Position numbers and translations under genes: made by a program. The notes beneath the pieces were generated by a model. It saw only the letters and a program-made list of their open reading frames with translations. It made no database searches and was not told the origin of the DNA. From NCBI GenBank assembly GCA_949878535.1, contig CATLAS010000079.1, positions 1-5,610 of the forward strand: a stretch of 5,610 bases of DNA, read 5' to 3'. The stretch comes from an uncultured Eubacteriales bacterium (GTDB lineage Bacteria; Bacillota; Clostridia; Oscillospirales; CAG-272). Each line of letters starts with the position of its first letter. Position 1 is the stretch's first letter. Below are positions 1 to 5,317 of the stretch, piece by piece.

Positions 1-32
1 TTTCGAAGCCTCCTGTGAGGATGTGTTGTATT

Positions 33-58
33 GCTCCATAGGGAACTCCCACGTAGCG
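33..58. repeat. degenerate left half-arm of the palindromic repeat
   Basis: The stretch GGGAACTCCCACGTAGCG (41-58) matches GGGAGCTCCCGCGTAGCG of the complete element (91-108) at all but two positions, and GCTCC just before it (33-37) fits the start of the same arm with the middle of the first hairpin missing. It reads as a decayed or deleted left end lying upstream of the intact copy. A short match of this kind is suggestive rather than certain. Nothing else recognisable lies in positions 1-75. Confidence 0.4.
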
Positions 59-75
59 AAACACCACATAAAAAG

Positions 76-219
76 GCTCCCTTGTGCAAAGGGAGCTCCC
101 GCGTAGCGGGTGAGGGATTGTAAAACGATCATTTTGTAGGATCAATAAATCGGCAGTATATACAAACAATCCCTCCGCGTTTTGCTGCGCAAAACCCACC
201 CCCCTTTGCACAAGGGGGG
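76..219. repeat. 144-bp palindromic intergenic repeat element, copy 1 (MITE/REP-like)
   Basis: The element is built of four hairpins around a core. Left end: stem GCTCCCTT/AAGGGAGC with loop GTGCA (76-96), then CCCGC-GTA-GCGGG (98-110). Next come AGGGATTGT (113-121) and its exact reverse complement ACAATCCCT (166-174), which enclose a core with ATCATTTTGTAGGATC and AAATCGGCAGTAT. Right end: GTTTTGC-TGC-GCAAAAC (179-195), then CCCCCCTT/AAGGGGGG with loop TGCAC (199-219). A second copy of the same length lies at 5318-5461 in the same orientation. There is no transposase gene, and I see no convincing target-site duplication. It could be a non-autonomous mobile element, a REP-type repeat, or DNA coding for a structured RNA. 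Short frames read through it, repeating an ISLPxxxG-like peptide, are artefacts of the repeat and not genes. Confidence 0.85.
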
Positions 220-345
220 GCTTATAATGTTTGGTGAAAGTTTATAGCATGCCACCTCCCTTTGCTGGGGGAGGCTTATGAAGGAAGTTGAAATTTGCAG
301 CAAGTCTCCCCTTGCGCAGGGAAGGCTTATGAAATTGAAAGAACC
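220..345. repeat. two partial hairpin-linker repeat units following copy 1
   Basis: After the right terminal hairpin of the element, the pattern 'CT-rich/AG-rich hairpin + GGCTTAT + A-rich linker' recurs about every 50 bp. One head is CCTCCC/GGGAGG (255-274), followed by GCTTATG. The next is CCCT-TGCGC-AGGG (309-321), followed by AAGGCTTATG. The linker after copy 1, CTTATAATGTTTGGTGAAAG (221-240), recurs in nearly the same form after copy 2 (CTTATAACGTTTGG, 5462-5475). These look like tandem, decaying duplications of the right end of the element. No gene lies between here and the pfk promoter. Confidence 0.65.
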
Positions 346-400
346 CTGTGACACCCTTCCTATGGAGCCAAGCAGTGGGAAATCCTTTTCACATACTTTC

Positions 401-420
401 TTTACCGTCTTTTGGTAAAA
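401..420. promoter_or_regulatory. inverted repeat upstream of the pfk promoter, candidate operator
   Basis: TTTACC (401-406) and GGTAAA (414-419) form a perfect 6-bp inverted repeat with a 7-nt spacer. Its right half belongs to TTTTGGTAAAA (410-420), whose exact reverse complement TTTTACCAAAA occurs at 475-485 on the other side of the promoter. The site ends 13 bp upstream of the -35 box. A binding site for a regulator is plausible, but no regulator gene is in the window and the assignment is inference. Confidence 0.4.
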
Positions 421-433
421 ACGCAGAAAACTC

Positions 434-462
434 TTGATTTTTTAGCTGCATGGTATTACAAT
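434..462 (+). promoter_or_regulatory. sigma-A promoter of the phosphofructokinase gene
   Basis: TTGATT (434-439) and TACAAT (457-462) are separated by exactly 17 bp, a good vegetative (sigma-A type) promoter. Transcription would begin near 469, giving an untranslated leader of about 35 nt before the pfk start codon. The promoter sits between the two arms of an 11-bp inverted repeat. Confidence 0.8.
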
Positions 463-473
463 AATACTACTAT

Positions 474-486
474 GTTTTACCAAAAC
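474..486. promoter_or_regulatory. palindrome GTTTTACCAAAAC just after the pfk transcription start
   Basis: GTTTT-ACC-AAAAC is a perfect hyphenated palindrome located roughly 5 to 17 bases downstream of the predicted start of transcription, ending 4 nt before the ribosome binding site AGGAG (491-495). Its 11-bp centre is the exact reverse complement of 410-420. A repressor bound here would block initiation or clearance. It could also fold weakly in the mRNA leader. Function is inferred from position and symmetry only. Confidence 0.45.
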
Positions 487-503
487 AGATAGGAGATATA
501 AAT

Positions 504-1571
504 ATGGCGACAAAGTTCAGAAAAATCGGGGTGCTCACTTCCGGCGGAGACGCGCCCGGTATGAACAATGCAGTGCGGGCGATTACCCGTGCCGCTCTTG
601 CAAGCGGTGTTGAGGTGATCGGCATCAACGGTGGTTACAGCGGTCTTGTAAATGACAATGTGCGTGCCCTGACCGCACAGGACGTTTCCAATGTGGTAAC
701 CCATGGCGGCACAATGCTGTATTCTGACCGGTGTGCAGAGTTTAAGACAGAGGAAGGCATGGCGCGCGCCATTGCTACCTGTAAAAAATATGAAATTGAC
801 GGAATTGTAGCCTGCGGCGGCGACGGTACGTTCCGGGGCGCTACAGACCTTTCCAACCGGGGCATTCCTACCATCGGCATTCCTTGCACTATCGACAATG
901 ATATTACTTCTACAGAATATGCTATCGGCTATGACACAGCTATGAACACAGTGGTCGAAATGGTTGACCGCCTGCGTGATACCTGTGAATCCCATGCGAG
1001 ATGCAATGTAGTAGAAGTTATGGGAAATAACGCGGGTGGCATCGCAATTCAAACAGCCATCGCCTGCGGTGCGGTAGCTTGTGTAATCAACGAATCTCCT
1101 TTTGATGAATCAGCTATGTATGAGAAGATCAAACGGCTGAAAAGTGCTGGAAAGCGCAGCTTTATTGTGATTGTTTCCGAGCTGATTCCGAATTATGCAG
1201 ATCCTGCATTTGCAAAACGGATTCAGGAAAACACCGGTGTGGAAACAAAGTTTGCGCGTCTCGCCCATGTGGTGCGCGGCGGTAGTCCCACTTTACGCGA
1301 CCGGGTAGCGGGCGCACGGATGGGATCCCGTGCTGTAGCAGAATTGCTGGCAGGGAAGTCCAATCTGGTTATTTGTGAGCAGGGCAATGAAATTGTGACA
1401 GTAGACATCAATCTGGCACAGACTGCCGATCGTCTCTACAAAGGCAAGGATGGCATGGAAGTGCTGGAGAAATACAGCAAAGAAGAGCAGCAGGAAATTC
1501 TTGCTGCCGGCGAGAAGAAGCGGGCATATTTCAAAATGATGAGCGCATTGCTGGATGAAATTTCTGGCTGA
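504..1571 (+). CDS. pfkA: 6-phosphofructokinase (probably ATP-dependent), PfkA family
   Basis: Phosphorylates fructose 6-phosphate to fructose 1,6-bisphosphate, the committed step of glycolysis, in the cytoplasm. The 355 residues carry the family motifs in order: phosphate-binding GGDAPGMN (14-21), R76, GGDGT (105-109), TIDND (129-133) with D131 as the expected catalytic base, SHAR with R166, MG (173-174), E226, and HVVRGGSP (255-262). Gly108 (E. coli G104) points to ATP rather than pyrophosphate as donor, because PPi enzymes have Asp there. The next discriminating position, however, is Cys128, not the Gly of ATP enzymes or the Lys of PPi enzymes. It is about 35 residues longer than E. coli PfkA, mostly a charged helical-looking C-terminal tail (about 326-355). 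AGGAG at 491-495, 8 nt before the ATG, fixes the start. It has its own promoter and terminator, so it appears monocistronic. Family assignment is secure; phosphoryl donor less so. Confidence 0.96.
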   Translation: MATKFRKIGVLTSGGDAPGMNNAVRAITRAALASGVEVIGINGGYSGLVNDNVRALTAQDVSNVVTHGGTMLYSDRCAEFKTEEGMARAIATCKKYEIDGIVACGGDGTFRGATDLSNRGIPTIGIPCTIDNDITSTEYAIGYDTAMNTVVEMVDRLRDTCESHARCNVVEVMGNNAGGIAIQTAIACGAVACVINESPFDESAMYEKIKRLKSAGKRSFIVIVSELIPNYADPAFAKRIQENTGVETKFARLAHVVRGGSPTLRDRVAGARMGSRAVAELLAGKSNLVICEQGNEIVTVDINLAQTADRLYKGKDGMEVLEKYSKEEQQEILAAGEKKRAYFKMMSALLDEISG

Positions 1572-1587
1572 TTAAAAAACGGTATCA

Positions 1588-1630
1588 AAAAGCCCCGGGG
1601 TTCAACCAAACGGTGAATCCCGGGGCTTTT
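1588..1630. terminator. bidirectional rho-independent terminator between convergent genes
   Basis: AAAAGCCCCGGG (1588-1599) pairs with CCCGGGGCTTTT (1619-1630). The helix extends inward through GTTCA/TGAAT (one G-U pair), giving a stem of about 17 bp. On the plus strand it is followed by TTTTGTAATTTATTTT. On the minus strand it is followed by TTTTTGATACCGTTTTTT. It begins 17 bp after the pfk stop and lies 11 bp beyond the stop of the convergent nucleoside hydrolase gene, so it can serve both. Confidence 0.93.
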
Positions 1631-1640
1631 GTAATTTATT

Positions 1641-2549
1641 TTAGATTTCATCGCAAAGACGGGCAACAAGGAATTTGTAGAACTTCTCTTTGTCTTCCCA
1701 CTTCACGGCAACATCCATTTCCTTGCCGCGCATGGGGTCGATCAGGGTAAGCGATGCATCATTCGTATAAATCGGCAGCCGCTCATAGATCAGGTTGTTA
1801 TGGGTGATCACACAGTATACGCCTACTGTGTCAAACAAAGGAGAGCTGGGTCCATGATAATCCCAGGGCAGGTTTTTCATCCAGATATCGGTGCACTCGA
1901 TCATCGCACCTACAAGGGGATCTGTTTTGCCATATTCGCGCACTTTGTCGAAATAAGGGGTATCCAGAATAATTCCGCCGGAAACGTCAAGCGGAAGCAG
2001 TTCCACTTCCCAATCTGTCTTTTCAACACCACGGCGCCATGCGTCGAGATCGCAGCGGATATTCCATTCGCTTGCGAGGGCGGGATACCAGCCAACAAAT
2101 CCATTGTTGTATACATTGCCTGCAATCGCAACAATACGGCTTTTTTTTGCAATGCGCGGCTCTTTTGCATAAGCTTCGGCAAGATTTTTAAAGGAACCGA
2201 TGGCAAGAATGACAACTTCTTCATCGGAGCCCATTATGTACTCAATCATTGCGTCGGCTGCGTTTTCACGAACATTTGGATATGTAGAAAGATCATAGTC
2301 GTCAACCCAGTCGTGGATTCTGTTGAAGGATTCATGTCCAACTTCACCGATTCCTACAATGACATCCTCTCTGCCAGCAAGCTGCAGCATTTTTGCGCTT
2401 AGCTTTGCTTTGTAAACAGTATCATATTCATTGGTCGTTACCATTTTCAAGTCTATTTCGGGACTTTTCAGAATCATGGCAAGCGCCCATGTGTCATCAA
2501 TGTCGCTTCCGATATCTGTATCAAGGATGAGTGGAATTGCTTTTTTCAT
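1641..2549 (-). CDS. nucleoside hydrolase (inosine/uridine-preferring family)
   Basis: Predicted to cleave the N-glycosidic bond of ribonucleosides to give base plus ribose, for salvage or carbon use; cytoplasmic, with no signal peptide. The 302 residues match the usual family length. Seen: N-terminal calcium-binding DTDIGSDIDD (10-19), the TTN-type block with N40, AIGSFKNLAEA (116-126) like the family's 'GPLTN' block, SEWNIRCDLDAW (160-171) matching the substrate-binding E-x-N segment, and SPLFDTVGVY (236-245) at the C-terminal active-site block, with D240 the likely last calcium ligand. The classical His before that Asp (H241 in the protozoan enzymes) is Phe239 here, so specificity or mechanism may differ. 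The start is supported by AAAGG about 12 nt upstream and a promoter at 2583-2611. It is convergent with pfk and divergent from the SGNH-MBOAT operon, so apparently a single-gene unit. The exact nucleoside cannot be told. Confidence 0.9.
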   Translation of the reverse strand: MKKAIPLILDTDIGSDIDDTWALAMILKSPEIDLKMVTTNEYDTVYKAKLSAKMLQLAGREDVIVGIGEVGHESFNRIHDWVDDYDLSTYPNVRENAADAMIEYIMGSDEEVVILAIGSFKNLAEAYAKEPRIAKKSRIVAIAGNVYNNGFVGWYPALASEWNIRCDLDAWRRGVEKTDWEVELLPLDVSGGIILDTPYFDKVREYGKTDPLVGAMIECTDIWMKNLPWDYHGPSSPLFDTVGVYCVITHNNLIYERLPIYTNDASLTLIDPMRGKEMDVAVKWEDKEKFYKFLVARLCDEI

Positions 2550-2582
2550 CTTAACAAATTACCTTTCAGGGTGTTTTCCTCC

Positions 2583-2611
2583 ATTGTACCATAAAAATGC
2601 GTTTGTGTCCA
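2583..2611 (-). promoter_or_regulatory. sigma-A promoter of the nucleoside hydrolase gene
   Basis: Read on the minus strand, TGGACA (2611-2606) and TACAAT (2588-2583) are separated by 17 bp, and TGG immediately before the -10 box gives an extended -10 element. Transcription would start near 2576, about 27 nt before the start codon. Confidence 0.75.
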
Positions 2612-2635
2612 TTTTGGCAGAAATTTTTCTATTAT

Positions 2636-2651
2636 TTATTTTTCAAAATAA
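2636..2651. promoter_or_regulatory. AT-rich palindrome between divergent promoters, candidate operator
   Basis: TTATTTT-TC-AAAATAA is symmetric over 16 bp. It lies 8 bp upstream of the plus-strand -35 box and 24 bp upstream of the minus-strand -35 box, a position from which one regulator could affect both promoters. The stretch is very AT-rich, so chance symmetry or a simple UP-like element is a real alternative. Confidence 0.3.
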
Positions 2652-2659
2652 TTCCATAA

Positions 2660-2688
2660 TTGACAAACAACGCACAAAATGATATACT
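2660..2688 (+). promoter_or_regulatory. strong sigma-A promoter of the SGNH-MBOAT operon
   Basis: TTGACA (2660-2665, perfect -35) and TATACT (2683-2688) are separated by 17 bp, with TGA (2680-2682) forming an extended -10. AT-rich sequence upstream could add UP-element activity. Transcription should start near 2695, leaving a leader of about 43 nt. Confidence 0.87.
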
Positions 2689-2695
2689 TTTGCCT

Positions 2696-2710
2696 GTATT
2701 TATAAAATAC
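2696..2710. promoter_or_regulatory. palindrome GTATTTATAAAATAC at the operon transcription start
   Basis: GTATTT-ATA-AAATAC is a perfect hyphenated palindrome that begins at the predicted +1 of the operon promoter. This is a classic place for a repressor site. In RNA it would give a weak AU-rich 6-bp hairpin at the very 5' end of the message, which might affect stability. No regulator gene is present to link it to. Confidence 0.45.
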
Positions 2711-2737
2711 TTAGATAAATTTACAAATGGATAACAT

Positions 2738-3787
2738 ATGGAAAATAATAAAACTTTAAAGGATGCACCGCGTCCAGTTTCGTTGAAAAAAGAACTGCCC
2801 GCCTTGCTTTGCTTGCTATTGGCTCTGGCGTTGTTTTGCTGTGTGGTTCTTAGAATACTTACACCAAAACGGATGGATTATGGCGCCGTTTGGGGCATGT
2901 ATGGTGAGGAAAAAGAAAATACCATTGATATTCTGTTTTATGGTTCTTCCCTGACCTATTGCGATATTATTCCCTCCGAAATATATAAAAACACGGGAAT
3001 TGCAACCTATATTATGGCGGGACCGGAGCAAACCATGCCTATAACGTACCGGTATTTTCTCGAAAGCCTAAAAACCCAGTCACCGAAAGCTGTTTTTATT
3101 GAGGCAACCGGCATGCTCTATGACCGCAGCAATCGATCCATCAAAGCAAACCTTATGTATATGCCCTGGGGTATGAACCGTCTGATTCCAACGATACAGG
3201 AAACAGAGGGAGAAGAACGCATTGAACTTCTGTTCCCTGTGTACTCCTATCACGACCGTTGGGACAAGGTTGGAATAGAAGAAATCCGCTCCAATCTTCA
3301 TGGATATGATGCGGACCTGTTGGCGGGATATACATTTCTCACAACTGCCGAACCGATTGCGGAAATAACAGAGCGTACATTTTCCGAGGATCCAGATAAT
3401 TACAGGCGAAATTTAGAGTATGCGGAAAAAATAGTAGAAAGATGTCTGACTGACGGTATAAAGCCTATATTTTTTATCTCTCCCACGTCCGCCCGGATGC
3501 GCGGCGATGTTAGAAATCAATTGGAAGAAGATTTGACTGCTCTCGGTGCCGCGTTTGTTGATTTCAATGATGACTTTGAGAAGCTCTCCCTTGACTTTTC
3601 CACAGATTTTTATGATAAACTTCACTTGAACTGTCTGGGTGCGGAAAAATTCTCCCGGTATCTTGCAGAAAGACTCACGGAATGGGGCTATAAAGAGACG
3701 GAATATAGTGACAGGGAATTATGGGAAAACCGCATTGCACATTACACTTCTCTGCGAGAGGGCATAACGCTCTCTCCCCAGTCCTAA
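2738..3787 (+). CDS. membrane-anchored SGNH-hydrolase-like protein, DltD/AlgX-type partner of an MBOAT acyltransferase
   Basis: Probably the extracytoplasmic partner that completes O-acylation (likely acetylation) of a surface polysaccharide or teichoic-acid-like polymer with the MBOAT protein encoded next. The 349 residues begin with a basic segment (K17, K18) and one hydrophobic helix (about 19-40) without an obvious signal-peptidase site, implying an N-in anchor with the rest outside. DILFYGSSLTYC (64-75) is the SGNH block I, with S71 (or S70) as nucleophile. AGPEQT (94-99) fits block II. DKLH (293-296) is the block V Asp-x-x-His, followed by LNCLGAEKFSRYL, as in acetyltransferase partners. 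The oxyanion Asn of block III is not clearly identified. The ribosome binding site is poor (only GGA 6 nt before the ATG), despite a strong promoter. There is no in-frame earlier start, and a later one would remove the anchor. The MBOAT gene follows 27 nt after the stop, so they form an operon. Family and pairing are well supported; the acceptor is unknown. Confidence 0.85.
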   Translation: MENNKTLKDAPRPVSLKKELPALLCLLLALALFCCVVLRILTPKRMDYGAVWGMYGEEKENTIDILFYGSSLTYCDIIPSEIYKNTGIATYIMAGPEQTMPITYRYFLESLKTQSPKAVFIEATGMLYDRSNRSIKANLMYMPWGMNRLIPTIQETEGEERIELLFPVYSYHDRWDKVGIEEIRSNLHGYDADLLAGYTFLTTAEPIAEITERTFSEDPDNYRRNLEYAEKIVERCLTDGIKPIFFISPTSARMRGDVRNQLEEDLTALGAAFVDFNDDFEKLSLDFSTDFYDKLHLNCLGAEKFSRYLAERLTEWGYKETEYSDRELWENRIAHYTSLREGITLSPQS

Positions 3788-3800
3788 TACTACTGAAATC

Positions 3801-3805
3801 GGAGG
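3801..3805 (+). promoter_or_regulatory. ribosome binding site fixing a TTG start for the MBOAT gene
   Basis: GGAGG lies 9 nt before TTG at 3815-3817, ideal spacing. The first in-frame ATG downstream encodes residue 40, past the first membrane segment, so TTG is the best start. Confidence 0.85.
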
Positions 3806-3814
3806 CAGAATCTT

Positions 3815-5275
3815 TTGAATTTTAATTCTCTGATATATCTGTGCTTTTTGGCGCTAAATGTCATTTTATATTATATTCTCCCGCCAAAGATCCGAAACTA
3901 TCAGCTATTGGCGGCAAGCTATTTGTTTTATATGTGCTGGAGTCCGAAATACTCCCTGCTGATGCTGCTTTCCACGCTTATTACATATGTCTGCGGATTG
4001 CTGGTGGATCGTTCAGCGCTGGGCAAACGGAAACTGTGGCTTGTTCTCAGCTTTGTGTCAAACCTTGCAATTCTTTTCTTCTTTAAATATTTCAATTTCA
4101 CAGCGGATATTATCACACGCACGCTGAATTTTGCCGGACTGCATTTGCAGCCTACAACACTAAACGTGCTGCTACCTGTTGGGATATCTTTCTACACCTT
4201 TCAAGCATTGGGATATACGGTTGATGTATACAGAAAAGAGATTCAGGCGGAACGCAATTTTGCAGACTATGCGTTGTTTGTTTCCTTTTTTCCGCAGCTT
4301 GTGGCCGGGCCGATTGAACGTTCCGGAAACATGTTTCATCAGTTAAAGGAATATCATCCATTTAGGCTTGAGAATATTCGGGACGGGATTTTGCCCATCC
4401 TTTGGGGACTCTTTAAAAAAATGGTCCTTGCCGATAATCTTGCAGTTGCTGTGAACACCGTGTATAATGCACCCAGCGAGCATTCAGGCGGAGAATTTAT
4501 CATTGCAACGCTTGCTTTTGCGATTCAAATATACTGCGATTTTTCAGCCTATTCCGATATTGCCAGAGGATCTGCTAAAATGATGGGCTTTGATCTGATG
4601 AAAAATTTCCGCTGTCCGTATCTGGCGGTGTCCATTCAGGATTTCTGGCGGCGCTGGCATATTTCCCTGTCGTCATGGTTCAAAGATTATTTGTATTTTC
4701 CTTTGGGAGGCAGCCGCTGCTCGAAGGCGCGTCATCTTTTGAATATAATGATTGTGTTCACCGTCAGCGGTTTGTGGCACGGTGCGGCGCTTACTTTTGT
4801 AATCTGGGGCGTTTTGAACGGTTTGTATCAGGTCGTATCAAAACTATTGGATCCGCTGCGCAAAAAGATGCTTAATCTGCTGCATATTCGGGACAATGCA
4901 GGCTGGCTGCATGTTTTACGGGTGCTTATTACCTTCTGTTTGACCTGCATTGCATGGATATTTTTCCGTGCAAATACATTATCTGACGCGCTGCACATTC
5001 TGCATGCAATACTTGGCACTGTGAAGCACGGGTTTATCGTTGATTTCAGCACCTCATTTTCTCTGTCGGCATATGCGCTGCTCATGGTACTTATCTGTAC
5101 AGTGGTGTTGTTGGTTGCCGATTGGTTCATTTCTGAAAAGGATCTTGCAGGCAAAATCAATCAGTATGTAGCGCCCAGGTACGCTGTATATTTTGTACTG
5201 ATTGCCGTGATTCTGCTGTTTGGATCCTATGGCGCTGGATATGATCCCCAGGATTTTGTGTATTTTCAGTTTTGA
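3815..5275 (+). CDS. MBOAT-family membrane O-acyltransferase (AlgI/DltB type)
   Basis: A polytopic inner-membrane enzyme predicted to take an acyl group from a cytoplasmic donor and pass it across the membrane for O-acylation of a cell-surface polymer. The 486 residues are full length for the AlgI group. Seen: many hydrophobic segments (for example 5-22, 47-64, 73-90, 191-213, 226-245, 310-338, 366-385, 415-436, 456-470); KYFNF (91-95); LPVGISFYTFQALGYTVDVY (120-139); FPQLVAGPIER (159-169); the re-entrant catalytic region SIQDFWRRWHISLS (273-286) with H282; VSGLWHGA (317-324) with H322, matching the invariant MBOAT histidine; and the family's C-terminal ending SYGAGYDPQDFVYFQF (471-486). Start is TTG, fixed by GGAGG 9 nt upstream. 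It is the second gene of the operon behind its SGNH partner. No dltA or dltC is nearby, so acetyl-CoA is a more likely donor than D-alanyl carrier protein, by inference. The polymer modified is unknown. Confidence 0.95.
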   Translation: MNFNSLIYLCFLALNVILYYILPPKIRNYQLLAASYLFYMCWSPKYSLLMLLSTLITYVCGLLVDRSALGKRKLWLVLSFVSNLAILFFFKYFNFTADIITRTLNFAGLHLQPTTLNVLLPVGISFYTFQALGYTVDVYRKEIQAERNFADYALFVSFFPQLVAGPIERSGNMFHQLKEYHPFRLENIRDGILPILWGLFKKMVLADNLAVAVNTVYNAPSEHSGGEFIIATLAFAIQIYCDFSAYSDIARGSAKMMGFDLMKNFRCPYLAVSIQDFWRRWHISLSSWFKDYLYFPLGGSRCSKARHLLNIMIVFTVSGLWHGAALTFVIWGVLNGLYQVVSKLLDPLRKKMLNLLHIRDNAGWLHVLRVLITFCLTCIAWIFFRANTLSDALHILHAILGTVKHGFIVDFSTSFSLSAYALLMVLICTVVLLVADWFISEKDLAGKINQYVAPRYAVYFVLIAVILLFGSYGAGYDPQDFVYFQF

Positions 5276-5287
5276 CGGACGGAGAAT

Positions 5288-5317
5288 ATGGCTGCCGCGA
5301 AGTATAAACTTCATTAG
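5288..5317 (+). CDS. nine-codon reading frame behind the MBOAT gene, possible truncated remnant
   Basis: ATG at 5288 encodes MAAAKYKLH and stops at TAG (5315-5317). CGGAG ends 3 nt before the ATG, and the frame starts 12 nt after the MBOAT stop, so it looks like the start of a third cistron. The stop codon abuts the first base of the repeat element at 5318. It may be the 5' stub of a gene cut off by that element, or a chance frame; nothing in so short a peptide identifies a family. Confidence 0.2.
   Translation: MAAAKYKLH

Noticed and set aside
76..219. CRISPR array or tRNA/rRNA-like structure
   Set aside because: The repeats are long hairpins with linkers of unequal length and no uniform unique spacers, and none of the conserved tRNA or rRNA sequence signatures is present.
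142..354. 70-residue minus-strand frame with a repeating ISLPxxxG-like peptide
   Set aside because: It lies wholly in the palindromic repeat array. The peptide repetition simply reflects the repeated CTCCCTTTG...GGGAGGCTTAT DNA, and no ribosome binding site or family match is visible.
401..419. Terminator for a gene left of the window
   Set aside because: The 6-bp AT-rich stem is too weak, and it lies next to the pfk promoter with a matching inverted copy on the other side, so a regulatory site is the better reading.
477..1052. 191-residue open frame antisense to pfk
   Set aside because: It is a shadow of the strongly conserved phosphofructokinase frame and has no recognisable domain.
1800..2402. 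200-residue plus-strand frame inside the nucleoside hydrolase gene
   Set aside because: The minus-strand frame has clear nucleoside hydrolase motifs, a promoter and a terminator. The plus frame has none of these.
2738..5275. A dltBD D-alanylation operon
   Set aside because: Gene order and families resemble dltB/dltD, but no dltA ligase or dltC carrier is present, the SGNH gene comes first, and the MBOAT C-terminus and central motifs look like the AlgI-type acetylation branch.
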